Positions 24,663 to 33,143 of a DNA stretch of 61,755 nucleotides are shown piece after piece. This DNA is from Kaistella yonginensis (GTDB taxonomy: Bacteria; Bacteroidota; Bacteroidia; Flavobacteriales; Weeksellaceae), in the NCBI RefSeq assembly GCF_030409525.1, contig NZ_JAUFQB010000056.1:1-61755 (forward strand). The letters run 5' to 3'. The position numbers and the translations under genes are program-made. How positions within the stretch are numbered: position 1 is the stretch's first letter; the number at the start of each line of letters is the position of its first letter. The notes beneath the pieces are model-generated. The model searched no databases, was not told where the DNA came from, and saw nothing but the letters and a program-made list of their open reading frames with translations.

Positions 24663-25349
24663 TTAATTAAAGATAATGGTGGTATAAAATTGCTTTTTCT
24701 GAAGAATAAAATCCAAAACATTGCCCTCAAGTTTTAAGGCTTTTTTGTTGGGCGAAATACTGTAAGCCTTGTTTGTCTGTGATTTTATCGAATTTTCGAA
24801 TTGTAAAATGGTCGTGTATTTTGCCGAATTAAAGATTTCCTTATCTGCATTATTTAATTTTTCGTAGTCGTTTTTGTACGTATTGATCTTATTTTTCGTA
24901 AAAGTCTTGGTTCCCGAATGGTAGGCGTATAATTGCGAAGGAATGAGTTTCCCGATGATTTTTTTATCTTTTAAACGTTCTATTCCCGCATTGATGTTTG
25001 CAATATTTTTGAAATTACAACTTAATTTTATGATATAATTTTGAAAATCCAGACTTGTTTGTACATTGCTAATTCCGGGAACTGTTTTAAAAACAGCCGC
25101 AGCATCTGCGACTTTTTGCTGTATTTCTGCTTTCTTTGGAACGGGTTTTCCGTTGATGGTTTCCATTTTAGAAATCGAAGCAAGGCGTGTTTTGCTTTTA
25201 CTGGCGTTGAGGATCAGCGAGTATTCTCCACTTCCGTCCGCTCTCATATTCACTTTATCCAGAATATCAAAGCAGCTTGTCAAAGAAAAACAAACGAATA
25301 AAATGGCAAAAGATTTTAAACAAGACTTTACAAAATGAGTTAAATGCAT
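24663..25349 (-). CDS. Lipoprotein of unknown function, first gene of the envelope operon
   Basis: The 228-residue protein has a type II signal peptide, MHLTHFVKSCLKSFAILFVCFSLTSC, with lipid-attachment Cys26. The mature part begins FDILDKVNMRADGSGEYSLILNASKSK and ends in short beta-like segments. The frame is open to 25568, but that extension runs into glsA and lacks any signal. ATG 25349 gives a perfect lipoprotein start and lies 4 nt behind a -7 box, so I choose it. It heads the operon with the genes at 22572 and 21355. I do not recognise a family. Confidence 0.82.
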   Translation of the reverse strand: MHLTHFVKSCLKSFAILFVCFSLTSCFDILDKVNMRADGSGEYSLILNASKSKTRLASISKMETINGKPVPKKAEIQQKVADAAAVFKTVPGISNVQTSLDFQNYIIKLSCNFKNIANINAGIERLKDKKIIGKLIPSQLYAYHSGTKTFTKNKINTYKNDYEKLNNADKEIFNSAKYTTILQFENSIKSQTNKAYSISPNKKALKLEGNVLDFILQKKQFYTTIIFN

Positions 25350-25353
25350 TTCA

Positions 25354-25361
25354 CAAAGATA
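25354..25361 (-). promoter_or_regulatory. Leaderless-type promoter of the envelope operon
   Basis: TATCTTTG (25361-25354, minus strand) is followed by TGAA and then the ATG at 25349. Confidence 0.6.
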
Positions 25362-25462
25362 AATTTTTAAGCTTATTATACAAAAATAGGAAGAAGGAAA
25401 CGGGATTTTATTAATTATATAATAATAAATCAACTGTTTTCTAAAATTTGATCTTGTAAATG

Positions 25463-26386
25463 TTAAAAAATCGTTTCGCCGGTCTGGGTGGTAAACTCCT
25501 CGAGGAATTTCATGCCACGATAAGAATTTCCTTTTACATTTAACTTTGGGCTCCAGACTGCAATGCAATATTTCTGCGGTAAAATTGCAATGATCCCTCC
25601 ACCAACACCACTTTTTCCCGGTAAACCTACGAGAAAAGAGAATTCACCAGATTCATCATAAAAACCACAAGTGAGCAAAATTGCATTGATTCTTTTGGCT
25701 TTAAGATAAGGTAAAATTTGGCGGCGGTCGGTGGGTTTTCTACCTCCGTTTGCTAAGTATAAAAAACTTTTACTCAACTGCTCACAGGTCATTTCTATGG
25801 AGCAAAGGTGACAGTAAAGATCGATCACCGAATTTGGTTTGCTATGAATATTTCCAAAGGATTTCATGAAATTACACATGGCGGTATTTCTATAGCTATG
25901 ATCCATTTCACTTTGAGCGACTTTTTCATTAAAGAAAATTTCGTCGTCTTCTGCCACGTCTCGAATAAATTCGAGCAGTGTTTCTTTCGGGTTTTCGCAG
26001 ATTTCCAATAAAATATCGCAAATTACCAAAGCACCCGCATTGATAAAAGGATTTCGCGGAATGCCATGATCGGCCTCCAACTGAAGCAAAGAATTAAAAG
26101 GATTCCCCGATGGTTCTACATCGACTCTTTTCCAAAGTTTTTCGCCCAATTTTTCATAGACGAATGACAAGGCGAAAACTTTGGATATACTTTGAACAGA
26201 GAATTTCTCTTGAAAATTACCACATCCAAAATTATTCAAACCTAAGTCGGTGAAATGAACGCCAAATTTATGTTCCTCAATACAAGCAATTTCCGGGATG
26301 TAATTGGGAACTTTTCCGCTGTTTGGTTTTTTTAAAATATCAGCATAAACATTTGAGATAATTTTTTGATAATCAGGTTTCATCAT
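25463..26386 (-). CDS. glsA: Glutaminase A
   Basis: The 307-residue protein is a beta-lactamase-fold glutaminase. The catalytic SxxK pair is Ser66/Lys69 in FSVQSISKVF, followed by NPFNSLLQLEADHGIPRNPFINAGAL, and the GLPGKSGVGGGI motif lies near the C-terminus. It hydrolyses glutamine to glutamate and ammonia in the cytoplasm. Length is normal. It stands 113 bp before the envelope operon and 83 bp after hflX with no obvious terminator between hflX and itself on this strand. Confidence 0.95.
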   Translation of the reverse strand: MMKPDYQKIISNVYADILKKPNSGKVPNYIPEIACIEEHKFGVHFTDLGLNNFGCGNFQEKFSVQSISKVFALSFVYEKLGEKLWKRVDVEPSGNPFNSLLQLEADHGIPRNPFINAGALVICDILLEICENPKETLLEFIRDVAEDDEIFFNEKVAQSEMDHSYRNTAMCNFMKSFGNIHSKPNSVIDLYCHLCSIEMTCEQLSKSFLYLANGGRKPTDRRQILPYLKAKRINAILLTCGFYDESGEFSFLVGLPGKSGVGGGIIAILPQKYCIAVWSPKLNVKGNSYRGMKFLEEFTTQTGETIF

Positions 26387-26469
26387 GAAAAATAGAAATG
26401 AAGGGTTATAAAAAAATGCTTAATAAATCAAGCATTTTAAAGAAGCTTTCTTAAGCAAGAAAGGGTATT

Positions 26470-27693
26470 TTAGTTTTCTAATTCCTGTTCTTCATCATGA
26501 TATTCAAACAAGAAATCATTGTAAGGGAATCTGGCCGTGTGAATTTTTAAAACCTCTTCATAAATCATTTTCTTCATCTCTGGGAAGTTTTCTTTATTTA
26601 ATGCAGAAATAAAAACCGTTGGAAATTGTGAATTGGACATCCAGGTTTTCATCCATTCTTCTAAAGAAATGTTCTTTTTCGATTCTGGTGTTAAATCATC
26701 TTCTGCCTTTTTCTCGTAGGCAAAAGCATCAATTTTATTAAAGACCATGATCATGGGTTTTTGATGGGCATCAATCTCCATAAGGGTTTGATTGACCGAT
26801 TTTATTTGATCTTCAAATCCAGGGTGAGAAATATCTACCACGTGAATCAGTAAATCGGCTTCACGAACTTCATCTAAAGTTGACTTAAAACTTTCAATCA
26901 GTTGGGTAGGAAGTTTTCGAATAAACCCTACTGTATCAGTCAATAAAAAAGGCAAATTCCCGATAACGACTTTCCGTACCGTCGTGTCCAAAGTTGCAAA
27001 GAGTTTGTTTTCGGCAAAAACATCGGATTTTGAAATGGCATTCATCAAGGTAGATTTTCCTACGTTGGTGTAACCGACCAAAGCCACGCGCACCATTTTG
27101 CCGCGGTTTTGTCTTTGCGTCGCCATTTGTTTATCGATGCTTTTCAGTTTTTCTTTTAATAAGGATATTCTATCGCGGATAATCCTTCGGTCGGTTTCAA
27201 TTTCAGTTTCACCAGGGCCACGCATCCCGATTCCTCCTTTTTGTTTATCAAGGTGAGACCACATTTTGCTTAATCTAGGGAGCAAGTATTGATATTGCGC
27301 AAGTTCTACTTGCGTGCGTGCGTAAGAAGTTTGGGCTCTTTGGGCGAAAATATCCAGAATTAAATTGGTTCGGTCGAGAATCTTGACTTCCTCCATTTCT
27401 TTTCCAAGATTCTTCAATTGAGAGGGAGATAGTTCATCATCAAAAATAACGGTTCCAATTCCGTTTGTTTTAATATAATCTCTTATTTCCTGTGCTTTTC
27501 CGCTTCCGATAAAAGTTTTGGGATCAGGTGTTGTTAATTTTTGGGTAAATCGTTTTTCAACAGTTGCTCCTGCGGTAAAAGCCAGAAATTCTAATTCATC
27601 AAGATATTCTGAGAGTTTTTCCTCACTTTGATTTTGTGTAATTAAACCGATTAATACGGCTTTTTCGTATAAATGTTCTTTTTTGTCTAGCAT
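26470..27693 (-). CDS. hflX: Ribosome-associated GTPase HflX
   Basis: The 407-residue protein has an N-terminal HflX domain with GSGKAQEI and IFDDELSPSQLKNL, a coiled-coil linker around GGIGMRGPGETEIETDRRIIRDRI, and a GTPase domain with G1 GYTNVGKST, G3 DTVGFI and G4 NKID. HflX splits stalled 70S ribosomes, especially after heat or antibiotic stress. It has its own promoter (27723-27716). Normal length and all motifs intact. Confidence 0.96.
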   Translation of the reverse strand: MLDKKEHLYEKAVLIGLITQNQSEEKLSEYLDELEFLAFTAGATVEKRFTQKLTTPDPKTFIGSGKAQEIRDYIKTNGIGTVIFDDELSPSQLKNLGKEMEEVKILDRTNLILDIFAQRAQTSYARTQVELAQYQYLLPRLSKMWSHLDKQKGGIGMRGPGETEIETDRRIIRDRISLLKEKLKSIDKQMATQRQNRGKMVRVALVGYTNVGKSTLMNAISKSDVFAENKLFATLDTTVRKVVIGNLPFLLTDTVGFIRKLPTQLIESFKSTLDEVREADLLIHVVDISHPGFEDQIKSVNQTLMEIDAHQKPMIMVFNKIDAFAYEKKAEDDLTPESKKNISLEEWMKTWMSNSQFPTVFISALNKENFPEMKKMIYEEVLKIHTARFPYNDFLFEYHDEEQELEN

Positions 27694-27715
27694 AAATTTC
27701 CTTTCGGCATTTGTA

Positions 27716-27723
27716 CAAAGATA
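27716..27723 (-). promoter_or_regulatory. hflX -7 box
   Basis: TATCTTTG on the minus strand (27723-27716) lies 22 nt upstream of the hflX ATG. Confidence 0.6.
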
Positions 27724-27794
27724 ATACTTTGCATTTCATCATTGAAAAATCTCAACAAAAATTAGCGGAGATTTTCAGTGTACACTTTTGTTCG

Positions 27795-28226
27795 TTAATC
27801 CCAGTCTGCTGCAACAAACTTCATTTTCATTCCACTGGCATTGCTTAAAGTAAGAAAATGACCTTCTACTTTATAATTGGTCATCAGTGGCAGTTCTTTT
27901 CCAAAGGCGGCTTCTAAATCCATGCTTTTGTCACAAAACATCATCGTACTTCCCATTTCTGAAAATTTTACGGTCGCATTTTGATCAAAAATCACTTGTC
28001 CAAATAGGTTGTTACAACCCATATTTGCTGAGAACCTTCCTGGGTTATTTTGTTTAGTTAGGTTAAGATTGGCTTTACTACTCACCATTAAATCCTTAGA
28101 AAAGTCCTGAAACTCTACTAGCATCCATTCACGTTTTACATTTTCCGGAACCTTGGTTTGGGTGGTGCAATTCGCTAATAAAAGCATTGTGAAAACGGCT
28201 AAAAAACCATATTTAATTTTCTTCAT
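27795..28226 (-). CDS. META domain lipoprotein (HslJ-like)
   Basis: The 143-residue protein has a lipoprotein signal peptide MKKIKYGFLAVFTMLLLANC (Cys20). The mature part carries the META/HslJ pattern: WMLVEFQDFS, GCNNLFGQVIFDQ and MGSTMMFCDKSMDLEAAFGKEL. META proteins are small surface or periplasmic beta proteins; E. coli HslJ is heat-inducible and linked to novobiocin resistance. Two cysteines in the mature domain may form a disulfide. It is divergent from the acetyltransferase gene. Confidence 0.9.
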   Translation of the reverse strand: MKKIKYGFLAVFTMLLLANCTTQTKVPENVKREWMLVEFQDFSKDLMVSSKANLNLTKQNNPGRFSANMGCNNLFGQVIFDQNATVKFSEMGSTMMFCDKSMDLEAAFGKELPLMTNYKVEGHFLTLSNASGMKMKFVAADWD

Positions 28227-28271
28227 TTTTAAAATTTTCCTTTAGCATTGCTATTTCTATGCCATGTTTAT

Positions 28272-28279
28272 TATCTTTG
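28272..28279 (+). promoter_or_regulatory. -7 box of the acetyltransferase gene
   Basis: TATCTTTG at 28272-28279 places the transcription start near 28285. This excludes the upstream in-frame start at 28281 and supports ATG 28344. Confidence 0.55.
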
Positions 28280-28343
28280 ATTGTTATTCTCTAAGATAAA
28301 TTCTCTGTTTTTTACGCAATTATTACTCCATTATTTAAAACAC

Positions 28344-28865
28344 ATGCAAAAACCAGTCAGCCTTGAAACCGATCGTTTGTTTTTAAAACCCATGAGTATT
28401 GATGAGGCAGATTTCATTTTGGAACTTTATAATTCTCCAAATTTCATTCGATTTATTGGTGATCGAAATATTAAATCGATTCAGGATGCAGAACAGTATA
28501 TTTTGTCGAAATTTCTTCCGCAGTTTGAAAGATTAGGATATGGGAATTTTCTAATTCAATTAAAATCCACGGGTCAAAAAATCGGTGGTGTAGGAATTTT
28601 TGAGCGAGAAGGTTTGGAAGTACAAGATATCGGTTTTTCTTTTTTACCAGAATTTGAAGGAAAAGGATATGGTTTTGAGGCGTCGAAAAAGTTGTTAGAA
28701 ACGTCTTTTTCAGCATTTGGTTTAAAGAAAATTTCTGCTATTACCTCTCAAGAAAACAGGGCATCTCGAAAACTTATCAAAAAATTGGGTTTTACGTACC
28801 GGTCTACCGTGCAGCTTCTGGGTGATAAGGAAGAATTGAGGTATTACGAAATTGAAGCCCCTTAA
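28344..28865 (+). CDS. GNAT family N-acetyltransferase (RimJ/RimL type)
   Basis: The 173-residue protein opens MQKPVSLETDRLFLKPMSIDEADFILELYNSPNFIRFIGDR, the RimJ-like pattern. The acetyl-CoA loop is LPEFEGKGYGFEASKKLLETSF, followed by ITSQENRASRKLIKKLGF. It acetylates an amine of unknown identity, perhaps a protein N-terminus or a small molecule. I start at ATG 28344 because the -7 box lies at 28272-28279 and the extra 21 upstream codons are not part of the fold. A shared terminator separates it from hemE. Confidence 0.9.
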   Translation: MQKPVSLETDRLFLKPMSIDEADFILELYNSPNFIRFIGDRNIKSIQDAEQYILSKFLPQFERLGYGNFLIQLKSTGQKIGGVGIFEREGLEVQDIGFSFLPEFEGKGYGFEASKKLLETSFSAFGLKKISAITSQENRASRKLIKKLGFTYRSTVQLLGDKEELRYYEIEAP

Positions 28866-28867
28866 AA

Positions 28868-28900
28868 AAAAAGAACGTTCCAACAGAAACGTTCTTCATT
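28868..28900. terminator. Bidirectional terminator, acetyltransferase/hemE
   Basis: AAGAACGTT (28871-28879) pairs with AACGTTCTT (28888-28896) around an 8-nt loop, with an A-run before and T-rich sequence after. It serves two convergent transcripts. Confidence 0.85.
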
Positions 28901-28918
28901 ATTTTTAAAACTAAAAAC

Positions 28919-29947
28919 CTAGTTAGGCTTCCAGTCTACCACTGCTCTAATAAATGCCTCAGCATTTTCTAAAGGAATATTTGGTAAAATACCGTGGCCA
29001 AGATTTGCGATATACCGGTCTTTTCCGAAACGATTAATCATTTCAGTTACCATTTTTTTGATGGTTTCCGGGGACGAATTCAAACGATTGGGATCGAAAT
29101 TCCCTTGCAAAGTCATGGTGTGATTGGTAAGTGTTCTTGCCAATTCTGGCGTAATTGTCCAGTCAACACCAAGTGCAGAAACTTTAGATAAAGTCATCTC
29201 CTCTAAGGCAAACCAGCAACCTTTACCGAAAACTACCACGTGCGTTAAAGGGCTTAAAGCTTCTACAATTTGATTTATATAAGGCCATGAGAAAATCTGG
29301 TAATCTTCTGGTGACAACGATCCGCCCCAAGAATCAAAAACCTGCACTGCCGAAACTCCTTTTTCTACTTTTCTTTTAAGATAAGCAATTGTAGTATCGG
29401 TGATTTTTTGTAAAAGTAAATGGGCCGCTTCAGGATTTCTAAAACAGAAACTCTTCGCTACATCCCACGCTTTCGATCCTTTCCCTTCGATACAATAACA
29501 TAAAATGGTCCATGGTGAACCCGCAAAACCGATCAATGGAATATCATTATCTAATTTATGCAAAGTCATTTCGATGGCATCGAAAACGTAGCCTAAAGTT
29601 TCATTAACATCAGGGACAGGAATGTTCTGAACATCTTCTAAAGTGCGAATTGGTTTTTCTAACCACGGGCCAATTCCATCTCTCATCTCGAAATCCATTC
29701 CCATCGCTTGGGGAACCACCAAAATATCTGAGAACAAAATCGCCGCATCCAAAGGATATCTGCGAATAGGCATCATGGTGATATCAGAGGCCAATTCTGG
29801 TGTTCGGCATCTGGTGAAGAAATCGTATTCATCGCGCATTGCACGGAACTCAGGTAAAAATCTTCCTGCCTGTCTCATCATCCAAACTGGCGGGCGTTCT
29901 ACAGTTTCGCCTCTTAATGCCTTTAAGTATAAATCGTTTTTAATCAT
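28919..29947 (-). CDS. hemE: Uroporphyrinogen decarboxylase
   Basis: The 342-residue TIM-barrel enzyme has the N-terminal signature [18 protein letters not shown] and the catalytic Asp in [14 protein letters not shown]. It converts uroporphyrinogen III to coproporphyrinogen III. It is the last gene of hemA-hemC-hemD-hemE, 42 bp after hemD, with a terminator close behind. Length is normal. Confidence 0.97.
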   Translation of the reverse strand: MIKNDLYLKALRGETVERPPVWMMRQAGRFLPEFRAMRDEYDFFTRCRTPELASDITMMPIRRYPLDAAILFSDILVVPQAMGMDFEMRDGIGPWLEKPIRTLEDVQNIPVPDVNETLGYVFDAIEMTLHKLDNDIPLIGFAGSPWTILCYCIEGKGSKAWDVAKSFCFRNPEAAHLLLQKITDTTIAYLKRKVEKGVSAVQVFDSWGGSLSPEDYQIFSWPYINQIVEALSPLTHVVVFGKGCWFALEEMTLSKVSALGVDWTITPELARTLTNHTMTLQGNFDPNRLNSSPETIKKMVTEMINRFGKDRYIANLGHGILPNIPLENAEAFIRAVVDWKPN

Positions 29948-29989
29948 AATCTTTAAATAAAATCAGAAACCGGAGTTTCTTACTAGGGT

Positions 29990-30670
29990 TTATATTTTCC
30001 CTTCTTTTTTAATTAATCTAAGCAAAGCGGCTAAGTCATTGTCTTTGCCCGTAAAAATAGTTTGCGTCGTATGTTTGCTAATTTCTGTACTGGTTGTTTC
30101 CCCAATTGAAAAAATATATTTAAATTCTAAAGGATTTTTTTCTACAAAACTGCGAACTCCACTGGGAGAGAAGAAAGCAATTGCATCATGCTTGGTTTCT
30201 AAATTTGGATAAATAAGATCGGTATCATAAATGACTATTTTTCGATAACCGATGTTTTGCAAGGGTAGTTTTTTTTGAAGAATATCCAGCGCAAGATTGC
30301 CGCAGAAATGAATAAAGCTTTCTTTACCGCAATTTTCTATAATAAATTCTGAAAGTTCCTTGGCGTTTTTTTTGGTTTTAAATACGCCAAACCCATGCTT
30401 TCTCAAACATGCTTTGGTTTTCTTGCCCACGCAATAAATCCTATTATAATTTCTTTCAGCGAAATTTTCATGGGGTTTAAAACCACTTTGAAAGAAAGCT
30501 TCCACGCCATTTACACTGGTGAAAATTAATGAATTGCGGCCCAACGGAAATGGTGCTAATTTTTTCAGCGTAACTTTTATAACCTCTAAAAAATGAATTG
30601 AGAAATCTGTTCCAAGGATCGTAGAAACTTCGTTTTCGTCGAGTTGTTTTGTAAACAAAATATTCATCAC
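29990..30670 (-). CDS. hemD: Uroporphyrinogen-III synthase (operon copy)
   Basis: The 226-residue protein is recognised by its operon position and by HemD-type patterns: NSLIFTSVNGVEAFF, IYCVGKKTKACLRKHGF and AIAFFSPSGVRSFVEKNP. It closes and inverts ring D of hydroxymethylbilane to give uroporphyrinogen III. HemD sequences diverge strongly, so the call rests partly on context. A second HemD homologue lies at 57883-58623 in this window. It is 44 bp after hemC and 42 bp before hemE. Confidence 0.88.
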   Translation of the reverse strand: MMNILFTKQLDENEVSTILGTDFSIHFLEVIKVTLKKLAPFPLGRNSLIFTSVNGVEAFFQSGFKPHENFAERNYNRIYCVGKKTKACLRKHGFGVFKTKKNAKELSEFIIENCGKESFIHFCGNLALDILQKKLPLQNIGYRKIVIYDTDLIYPNLETKHDAIAFFSPSGVRSFVEKNPLEFKYIFSIGETTSTEISKHTTQTIFTGKDNDLAALLRLIKKEGKI

Positions 30671-30714
30671 AAATAAATTATCAAAATTCCTATTATAAAA
30701 TTTGTTCGGTCAAG

Positions 30715-31629
30715 CTATTGAAGGTGCAATTTAATTTCCTGCATTAATTCTTTCCCACCATCTTGTAAAATATTTTGCGCTAATTTCTCTCCAAAATTTT
30801 CGTGTTCATTCCAAGTGAAAACTTCATCGGTCTCGATGCAGTTTTTTCCATCTAGTGAACATAGCCGTCCAATAAATCTTATCTCATTTTTGTCATTAAT
30901 TTCGGCAAAAGCACCAATTGGTGCCGTGCAACCACCTTCTAATGTTTGTAAGAAATTTCTTTCAATTTCAATGCAAATTTGGGTTTCACGATGGTTTACC
31001 TCTGTAAATAATTTTTTTATTTCGTGATCATCTGCTCTAGCAGTTACGGCAACCACTCCTTGGGCTGGTGCAGAAATCATCATAGGAAGGAACTCATAAT
31101 CAATTGATAAGCTCATTCTTTCAATCGCTGCTAAGGAAAACAGAGTAGCATCGAAATTCTGATTTTCTAATTTTTGTAGGCGGGTTTGCACATTTCCGCG
31201 AATATCGCAAAACTCGGTTTCGGGATAATGTTTCGCCCAGAAGGCGCGCCGTCTTAAACTGCTGGTCGCAATTTTTAATTCGTGAAATTCTTTATTTTTT
31301 GAAGTAGACTTTCGTACCAAGACGTCTTGCGGATAATCGCGCTTTAAAACAGCGATGATCTCAATGTTTTCCGGAAGTTGTGTAGGAATGTCTTTTAAAG
31401 AATGAACCGCAATATCTACCTCTTTTTGAAGTAAAGCGATATCTAAGTCCTTGGTGAAAATTCCGGTAATCCCCATTGCATAAAGAGGTTCCGTAAGATT
31501 TTTATCCCCTGTTGAGACAATCGGAGTGATATCGGTTTTGTGGTTTTTGTTTTGCAGATTACGGGCAACTTCTCTCGCTTGCCACAAAGCAAGTGGCGAG
31601 TTTCGCGTACCTATCTTAATGCTTTTCAT
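30715..31629 (-). CDS. hemC: Porphobilinogen deaminase (hydroxymethylbilane synthase)
   Basis: The 304-residue enzyme has the substrate loop AVHSLKDIPTQLP, LRRRAFW with the conserved arginines, and Cys234 in TLEGGCTAPIGA, which carries the dipyrromethane cofactor. It joins four porphobilinogens. Its start overlaps the end of hemA by 14 nt, so the two are tightly coupled. Confidence 0.97.
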   Translation of the reverse strand: MKSIKIGTRNSPLALWQAREVARNLQNKNHKTDITPIVSTGDKNLTEPLYAMGITGIFTKDLDIALLQKEVDIAVHSLKDIPTQLPENIEIIAVLKRDYPQDVLVRKSTSKNKEFHELKIATSSLRRRAFWAKHYPETEFCDIRGNVQTRLQKLENQNFDATLFSLAAIERMSLSIDYEFLPMMISAPAQGVVAVTARADDHEIKKLFTEVNHRETQICIEIERNFLQTLEGGCTAPIGAFAEINDKNEIRFIGRLCSLDGKNCIETDEVFTWNEHENFGEKLAQNILQDGGKELMQEIKLHLQ

Positions 31630-32890
31630 GGAACTCTTTATTTGGTTGTTCGACTAAAATCTCGTGCATTAATTTACTAATTTCTTCGGCTTTCCAAGGA
31701 TTGTCGATGATGTATTTTGCGAAGCGGTTCGTGATTTTCTGAATTATTTTTTCTGAAAGTTGCATATCATCCACATCAACATATTGATGTTTTTTATGAA
31801 TTTTATGCATTTCATTCCGCTCCATATTCTTTAGCACGGCTTTGAAATGGTGAATATTGGGTGCCAATTTGCGTTTCTTTTCCCATTCCTGAAAATCTTT
31901 AGACATTTCTTTAATGATTTCCTCGGCTTTTGGGATTTCTTTTTGTCGCTGAACCATGGTCTCGTTGATATGAAGAGACAGTTGATCGATATCTACCAAT
32001 CGAACATTTTCATTTTCTGTCACGTCTTTGGATACGTTGTTCGGGATAGAAAGATCGATAATGAGCGTTTCTTTCCCATTGGGGAAATGCGACTTATTAA
32101 TGATGGGATGTTGTGCTCCGGTGGCGACAATTAAAATATCGGTTTTGCTCAACTCATTTTGGAATTGGTCAAATTCAATATGCGGTATTTTATATTTCTC
32201 GGCAATTTTTTCTGCTTTCTCCGCAGTTCGATTGGCGATTTTCACATTCGGTTTGTAAACATGCTTCACCAGATTTTCTACCGTATTTTGGCCGATTTCT
32301 CCCACACCCAAAAGGAGTATGTTTTTATCTGAAATCTGAGCTTGATTTTTCAAAATGTAATGAACCGCTGCATAAGAAACCGATGCTGCTCCATTAGAAA
32401 TGCCGGTTTCATTCTTAATTCTCTTGGAAATTTGAATGGCTGAGTTGATGGATCTTTCTAAAAAAGGATTCGAATATTTCTTTTCTTTTCGAAAACGATG
32501 GTAAGCATTTTTGATTTGGCCTATGATTTCGAAATCGCCTATAATCTGGCTTTCTAATCCTCCGGCCACTCGGAAAAGGTGATTCAGTGCTTCCTCCCGC
32601 TTCAGGATATTCACGTACTGCATGAAATCGGTAAGACTTACCCCCACGATTTTACAGTACAATTCGGCAATTAATAAATAATTTTGTGTAGTGGTATAAA
32701 TTTCGGTTCTATTGCAAGTGGAAACCACGAAAGCATCACCCAAATTCAAATCATGAATTTCGTTTACAAAATGTTTTATATTCTCATCAAAAAAAGCAAA
32801 TTTGCCCCGTATTTCTGCATCAGCTTTTTCGAAACTGACGCTAAGCACGGCGAAATTAGCGGTTTGATGAATGTTATTGTCCTTAATCAT
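31616..32890 (-). CDS. hemA: Glutamyl-tRNA reductase
   Basis: The 424-residue protein has the catalytic Cys59 in FVVSTCNRTEIY, the NADPH-binding LLGVGEIGQNTVENL and the C-terminal dimerisation helices. It reduces Glu-tRNA to glutamate-1-semialdehyde, the committed step of C5 heme synthesis. It heads the hem operon. The -7 box at 32908-32901 is 10 nt before the ATG, so the leader is only a few nucleotides. hemB, hemL and the late genes are not in the window. Confidence 0.96.
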   Translation of the reverse strand: MIKDNNIHQTANFAVLSVSFEKADAEIRGKFAFFDENIKHFVNEIHDLNLGDAFVVSTCNRTEIYTTTQNYLLIAELYCKIVGVSLTDFMQYVNILKREEALNHLFRVAGGLESQIIGDFEIIGQIKNAYHRFRKEKKYSNPFLERSINSAIQISKRIKNETGISNGAASVSYAAVHYILKNQAQISDKNILLLGVGEIGQNTVENLVKHVYKPNVKIANRTAEKAEKIAEKYKIPHIEFDQFQNELSKTDILIVATGAQHPIINKSHFPNGKETLIIDLSIPNNVSKDVTENENVRLVDIDQLSLHINETMVQRQKEIPKAEEIIKEMSKDFQEWEKKRKLAPNIHHFKAVLKNMERNEMHKIHKKHQYVDVDDMQLSEKIIQKITNRFAKYIIDNPWKAEEISKLMHEILVEQPNKEFHEKH

Positions 32891-32900
32891 AAAGCAATGG

Positions 32901-32908
32901 CAAATTTA
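32901..32908 (-). promoter_or_regulatory. hemA -7 box
   Basis: TAAATTTG on the minus strand (32908-32901) lies 10 nt before the hemA ATG. Confidence 0.6.
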
Positions 32909-32922
32909 AGGTTTTAAATTGA

Positions 32923-32973
32923 ATTGGTGAAGGATCTGATTTATGAACATTATCATCAATATCAATCACCAAT
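32923..32973. promoter_or_regulatory. Inverted repeat upstream of hemA
   Basis: ATTGGTGA (32923-32930) and TCACCAAT (32966-32973) are perfect 8-bp complements 35 nt apart, 15 nt upstream of the hemA -7 box. They could be two regulator half-sites or one RNA stem. Regulation of the hem operon through them is a guess. Confidence 0.35.
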
Positions 32974-33089
32974 CTATCACAGAAAGTTAAAGATTCCCAT
33001 CAATGAAATAATTTGGAAATTAAAAAGTTATGATAAAATACGCTTTGAAATTTAATAAAATTTTAACCAAAATTAGCAAAAATCTAATT

Positions 33090-33118
33090 TTTAGAACGGT
33101 TCTAAATTTATATCTTTG
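33090..33118 (+). promoter_or_regulatory. mreB promoter with 17-bp palindrome
   Basis: TATCTTTG at 33111-33118 is the -7 box, 25 nt before the mreB ATG. Immediately upstream, 33090-33106 is the perfect palindrome TTTAGAACGGTTCTAAA (8-bp arms, 1-bp centre), exactly in the -33/-7 spacer. That is a classical place for a repressor operator. Confidence 0.6.
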
Positions 33119-33143
33119 TACACTTAAAAAAAATTAGCACACC

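Noticed and set aside
25220-25245. GGAAGTGG-like match to the 5' box of the intergenic element
   Set aside because: It lies inside the lipoprotein coding sequence (GSGEYSL region) and lacks the 3' box.
25350-25568. Extended N-terminus of the envelope-operon lipoprotein
   Set aside because: It overlaps glsA by about 100 nt, has no signal sequence and lies upstream of the -7 box; the lipoprotein signal starts at 25349.
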